Made by a program: the position numbers and the translations under genes
NCBI GenBank assembly: GCA_016234205.1
Contig: JACRGN010000199.1
Span: forward strand, 1-13,187
DNA from: Nitrospinota bacterium
GTDB lineage: Bacteria; Nitrospinota; Nitrospinia; UBA9942
Direction: 5' to 3'
DNA length: 13,187 bases
Shown: piece by piece, positions 10,693-13,187 of the stretch
How the letters are laid out: every line of letters starts with the position of its first letter
Position numbering within the stretch: position 1 is the first letter of the stretch
Notes under the pieces: model-generated
What the model saw: the letters and a program-made list of their open reading frames with translations, nothing else
Told to the model about the DNA's origin: nothing
Databases searched by the model: none

Positions 10693-12656
10693 CCGGTAAG
10701 AAAATTTAGTGCCTTGTCTAACTGTGCATGGCTCCCCAGCAAGATTAAAATGTCTCCTGCCTCAATCTTTAATTCGGGGTCGGGGTTTATCTTAGCATCT
10801 CCTTTCCTGACAAGAGCAATAATAACTGCCCCTGTGTTATGCCGCAAATCAAGTTCTTTTAAACTCTTTTTATTTGCTACTGAACCTTCAATTACCAGAT
10901 AGCTTTCTATTGTACTCATTAATAAATAGCTATAAAGGTCTTTAAGTCTCTCCTGAGATATGGAGAGTCCTCTGAGCATACCGTAGCCATCCATTCTAAT
11001 CATGCTCACATATTGATTAATAATATTTCCCGGTATGTGATACTCTTTCAAGACCCGTGAAAATATTTCCACAGAAGTTTCAAAATCCATAGGGATGACC
11101 TGATTCGCCCCAAGGCTGTTCAATTCTTCTACCTCTGATGCATACAGTGTCCGGGCAATAATGTGGATATTGGGATTCATCTGATGGGCTATATCAATGC
11201 CCCTGCGGACTGACAGCAGGTCTGAGATAGCAAAGACAATAATCTTTGCCCGTTCAATTCCTGCCTTATGGAGAATCTCTTTACTTGTTATATCGCCATA
11301 CATTATTGGAATTCCTGCCGATTTTCCCGCTTCTATTCTCTCTGGATTCATTTCAATAACAGTAAAGTGAATTCGTGTCTCCTTTAAAACTTGAGTGAGA
11401 TTCTTTCCGTTTAATCCGTAACCGGCAATGATGACATGGTCATTTAATTTTTCCCCTTCCCCCTCGTCCCACTTTTTCTCAGAGGTTGAGAAAAGGGACT
11501 GCAGTTTAAGGGATAATCCATAGGATACCTGAATTAAAAATGGTGCCGCCATCATTGTAAGGATTGCAGTAATGAGAAATGTCTGAAAATCATCATTCCC
11601 GATTAATTGCAGTGACAGCCCCTCTCCTGCCAATAGAAAAGAGAATTCACCGATCTGGGCAAGTCTCAGGGCGGATATAAATGCTATACGGGGGGATTTC
11701 TGGAATATCACGACAGAAAGAAATGCAGGGATCGCCTTTAATACGATGAGAGATGCAGTTAGAAATAGCAAATATATTGGATTTTCGATTAGATGATATA
11801 TTTTAAAAAGCATCCCGATGGAGATAAAAAAGATACTGCTGAAGAAATCCCGGAATGGCAATATATCAACAACAACCTGACTGCTGTATTCCGATTCGGA
11901 TATAATCAACCCTGCAATGAATGCACCCATAGCGAGGGATAAGCCAAAATACTGTGTAATCCATGCAGTGCCAAGACAAATAAGGATAATAAAAAGGATG
12001 AGGGATTCACGGTTCTTCAGCCTGACTATATGATGAAGCAGTTTTGGCACCAAGATACGGGATGCAAAGAATATAAACACCACTGCTATTACTGCCTTGA
12101 GAATTGCTGTAATAATAATCTGTAGTGAGGCGCCCTCCCCGCTTCCAAGAATCGGAATCAGCAATATCATCGGGACAACACAGAGGTCCTGAAATAGGAG
12201 GATGCCTACAGAAAATTTTCCGTGAGGAGAATCAATTTCCCCCCTGTCAGTATACATCTTGAGGACAATTGCAGTGCTGCTTAGTGAGACAAGAAAACCA
12301 AAAAAGAGCGATTGTTGGAGGGTGTAGCCTGAGATATGAAAAATAATAAATGTGCCGATAATTGTCAGGACGACCTGAATCCCACCGCTGCCGACAATGG
12401 TCTTAATATTTCTTGCCATACGGGTCAGAGAGAACTCAAGCCCTACAGTGAATAATAAAAGTGCAACCCCGATTTCTGCCAGCATCTTCACCATGCTGAG
12501 TTCATATATCAGCCTGATACCATAGGGACCAATAACCATTCCTGTAAGGAGGTAACCGATAATGGCAGGCAGTTTTAATTTATGGAATATGAAAGTAATC
12601 GGAAGGGTAAAGGCAAGGATAATGATTATATCTCTTAATAAAGGGAATTCATTCAT
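10689..12656 (-). CDS. Kef/CPA2-type monovalent cation:proton antiporter with RCK domains
   Basis: Inner-membrane K+/H+ (or Na+/H+) antiporter of the CPA2 family, 655 residues. About residues 5-390 form the 12-13-helix exchanger, with LLLFTVGLEF (66-75), SLSSTAIVLK (124-133) and FQD (155-157) holding the expected conserved aspartate of the ion path. A regulatory RCK-N (TrkA-N) domain follows at about 405-525, with the dinucleotide motif GYGLNG (412-417) and an acidic residue at E435, then a TrkA-C domain (about 585-653, ending in AGDILILLGSHAQLDKAL). This order resembles KefB/KefC/YbaL. The ligand (NAD(H), glutathione or nucleotide) cannot be deduced. No clear ribosome binding site precedes ATG 12656. 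Its stop overlaps the comEC start by four bases, so the two form an operon. A weak promoter lies just upstream. Confidence 0.92.
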   Translation of the reverse strand: MNEFPLLRDIIIILAFTLPITFIFHKLKLPAIIGYLLTGMVIGPYGIRLIYELSMVKMLAEIGVALLLFTVGLEFSLTRMARNIKTIVGSGGIQVVLTIIGTFIIFHISGYTLQQSLFFGFLVSLSSTAIVLKMYTDRGEIDSPHGKFSVGILLFQDLCVVPMILLIPILGSGEGASLQIIITAILKAVIAVVFIFFASRILVPKLLHHIVRLKNRESLILFIILICLGTAWITQYFGLSLAMGAFIAGLIISESEYSSQVVVDILPFRDFFSSIFFISIGMLFKIYHLIENPIYLLFLTASLIVLKAIPAFLSVVIFQKSPRIAFISALRLAQIGEFSFLLAGEGLSLQLIGNDDFQTFLITAILTMMAAPFLIQVSYGLSLKLQSLFSTSEKKWDEGEGEKLNDHVIIAGYGLNGKNLTQVLKETRIHFTVIEMNPERIEAGKSAGIPIMYGDITSKEILHKAGIERAKIIVFAISDLLSVRRGIDIAHQMNPNIHIIARTLYASEVEELNSLGANQVIPMDFETSVEIFSRVLKEYHIPGNIINQYVSMIRMDGYGMLRGLSISQERLKDLYSYLLMSTIESYLVIEGSVANKKSLKELDLRHNTGAVIIALVRKGDAKINPDPELKIEAGDILILLGSHAQLDKALNFLTG

Positions 12657-12667
12657 GAAGGAATTCT

Positions 12668-12694
12668 ATCATAATGGAAGCAAAGAAAAACCAA
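12668..12694 (-). promoter_or_regulatory. possible promoter of the antiporter-comEC operon
   Basis: On the minus strand TTGGTT (12694-12689) and TATGAT (12673-12668) are separated by 15 bases. The -10 element is good, the -35 poor and the spacing short. It would start transcription only a few bases before ATG 12656, giving a very short leader that would fit the lack of a Shine-Dalgarno. No other candidate was seen in the 80-base gap. Confidence 0.28.
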
Positions 12695-12714
12695 AAACAA
12701 AAAAGATTTTTTTT

Positions 12715-12738
12715 GCCACTGACTTTCACTGACTAAAG
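12715..12738. repeat. half-copy of the 974-1084 type element at the transposase junction
   Basis: GCCACTGACT (12715-12724) is identical to 976-985, and the continuation TTTCACTGAC then TAAAG resembles the outer and inner arm of that palindrome read from its right side (TAGCCAC, CTTTCACAGAC, TAAAG). Only one arm is present, and the transposase frame begins immediately after it. Confidence 0.5.
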
Positions 12739-13187
12739 CAGGTATAAGATTGCAAGGCTATATCGTGAGAAGTATAAAGGGTTTAATGATCATCATTTTA
12801 CCGAGAAGCTTGTAGAAGAAGAAGGGTTTAAGAATATCTCCCGGGAAAAGGTAAGGCAGATTTTAAGGGGCAAAGGGATTGAACCTGCACGCAAGAGAAG
12901 ATATCCGAAACATCGTAGCAGGAGAGAACGCAAAGAGAGGGAAGGAATGATGTTACAGGTAGATGGGAGTCCACACGACTGGCTTGAGGGACGTGGCTCA
13001 AGGCTTTGTTTAATAGGAGCAATTGATGATGCAACCGGTATTGTTCCATCTGCGTTTTTTGAAGATGTTGAAACAACGGCAGGATATTTTAAGTTGTTTG
13101 AAGATATTTTTCTAAAAAAAGGACTTCCCATGTCTATCTACTCAGACCGTCATAGCATATTTTTTACTGACAGAGAGCCAACAATAG
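12737..13187 (+). pseudogene. ISNCY-like (DDE) transposase, 5'-truncated and running off the window
   Basis: An open frame from just after TAA 12734 to the window end (150 codons) encodes a DDE transposase core. It shows LYREKYKGFNDHHFTEKLVE, then an SREKVRQILRGKGI helix and an arginine-rich PKHRSRRERKEREGM. The catalytic segment has QVDGSPHDWLEGRG, whose D (codon 12962) is the first acidic residue, then AIDDATG and YSDRH, whose D (codon 13145) is the second. The third acidic residue would lie past the edge. The wording closely recalls ISNCY-family transposases. The usual N-terminal helix-turn-helix half is missing: the first in-frame ATG is at 12947 and nothing resembling it lies upstream in any frame. 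A half-copy of a dispersed palindrome sits at the break. It is probably a dead insertion-sequence remnant, though the 3' part cannot be judged. Confidence 0.82.

Noticed and set aside
12793..13131. 112-codon minus-strand frame at the right edge
   Set aside because: It is antisense to the conserved DDE transposase core, which is the better reading.

Overview
This 13.2 kb stretch is bacterial chromosomal DNA of low-to-moderate GC with close-packed genes. No tRNA, rRNA, CRISPR array or phage gene was seen. The split two-subunit transketolase, the FtsE-type ATPase, the PCMT-like methyltransferase with an apparent export signal and the many dispersed palindromic and short tandem repeats suggest an environmental bacterium of the Nitrospirota or Desulfobacterota (former Deltaproteobacteria) type. 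That placement is inference only.

Layout. Bases 1-148 hold no convincing gene, only a possible promoter. 149-2063 encode the two transketolase subunits, separated by a hairpin repeat of about 110 bases. 2106-2759 is an FtsE-like ABC ATPase that lacks the usual ftsX partner. 2760-4416 looks like a small accessory island: an intact MntA/HepT (type VII) toxin-antitoxin pair, a possible 47-residue ORF, a reverse-strand TPR-like fragment, a DUF2283 gene and the 3' tail of a type IIG restriction-modification gene. 4417-6960 is ligA (NAD+-dependent DNA ligase), enlarged to 847 residues by a coiled-coil insertion of about 160 residues in the helix-hairpin-helix domain. A 120-residue protein of unknown function and a protein-L-isoaspartate methyltransferase follow on the same strand to 8146. 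Convergent to these, on the minus strand, a Kef/CPA2-type cation:proton antiporter (12656-10689) overlaps comEC/rec2 (10692-8155) by four bases. The right edge (12737-13187) is a 5'-truncated ISNCY-like transposase that runs off the window.

The most unusual theme is repeat DNA carried inside or beside housekeeping genes without breaking them. Arrays of seven-base units occur before ftsE, in the HhH-BRCT linker of ligA and at three places in comEC. Palindromic elements sit in the adenylation domain of ligA, at two places in comEC (one a three-stem cloverleaf), in the restriction-enzyme remnant and between the transketolase genes. In the coding copies the insert is translated in frame, usually at loops or linkers, so the proteins carry short low-complexity peptides. 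comEC alone carries five such insertions. The ligase coiled coil is larger, A-rich, and flanked by sequence that is more GC-rich than the rest of the gene, which suggests a recombined segment.

How the genes work together: the transketolase subunits form one enzyme of the non-oxidative pentose phosphate pathway. MntA/HepT is a self-contained toxin-antitoxin pair. The antiporter and comEC are probably cotranscribed and translationally coupled. ligA, the 120-residue gene and the methyltransferase are in line and may share a transcript.
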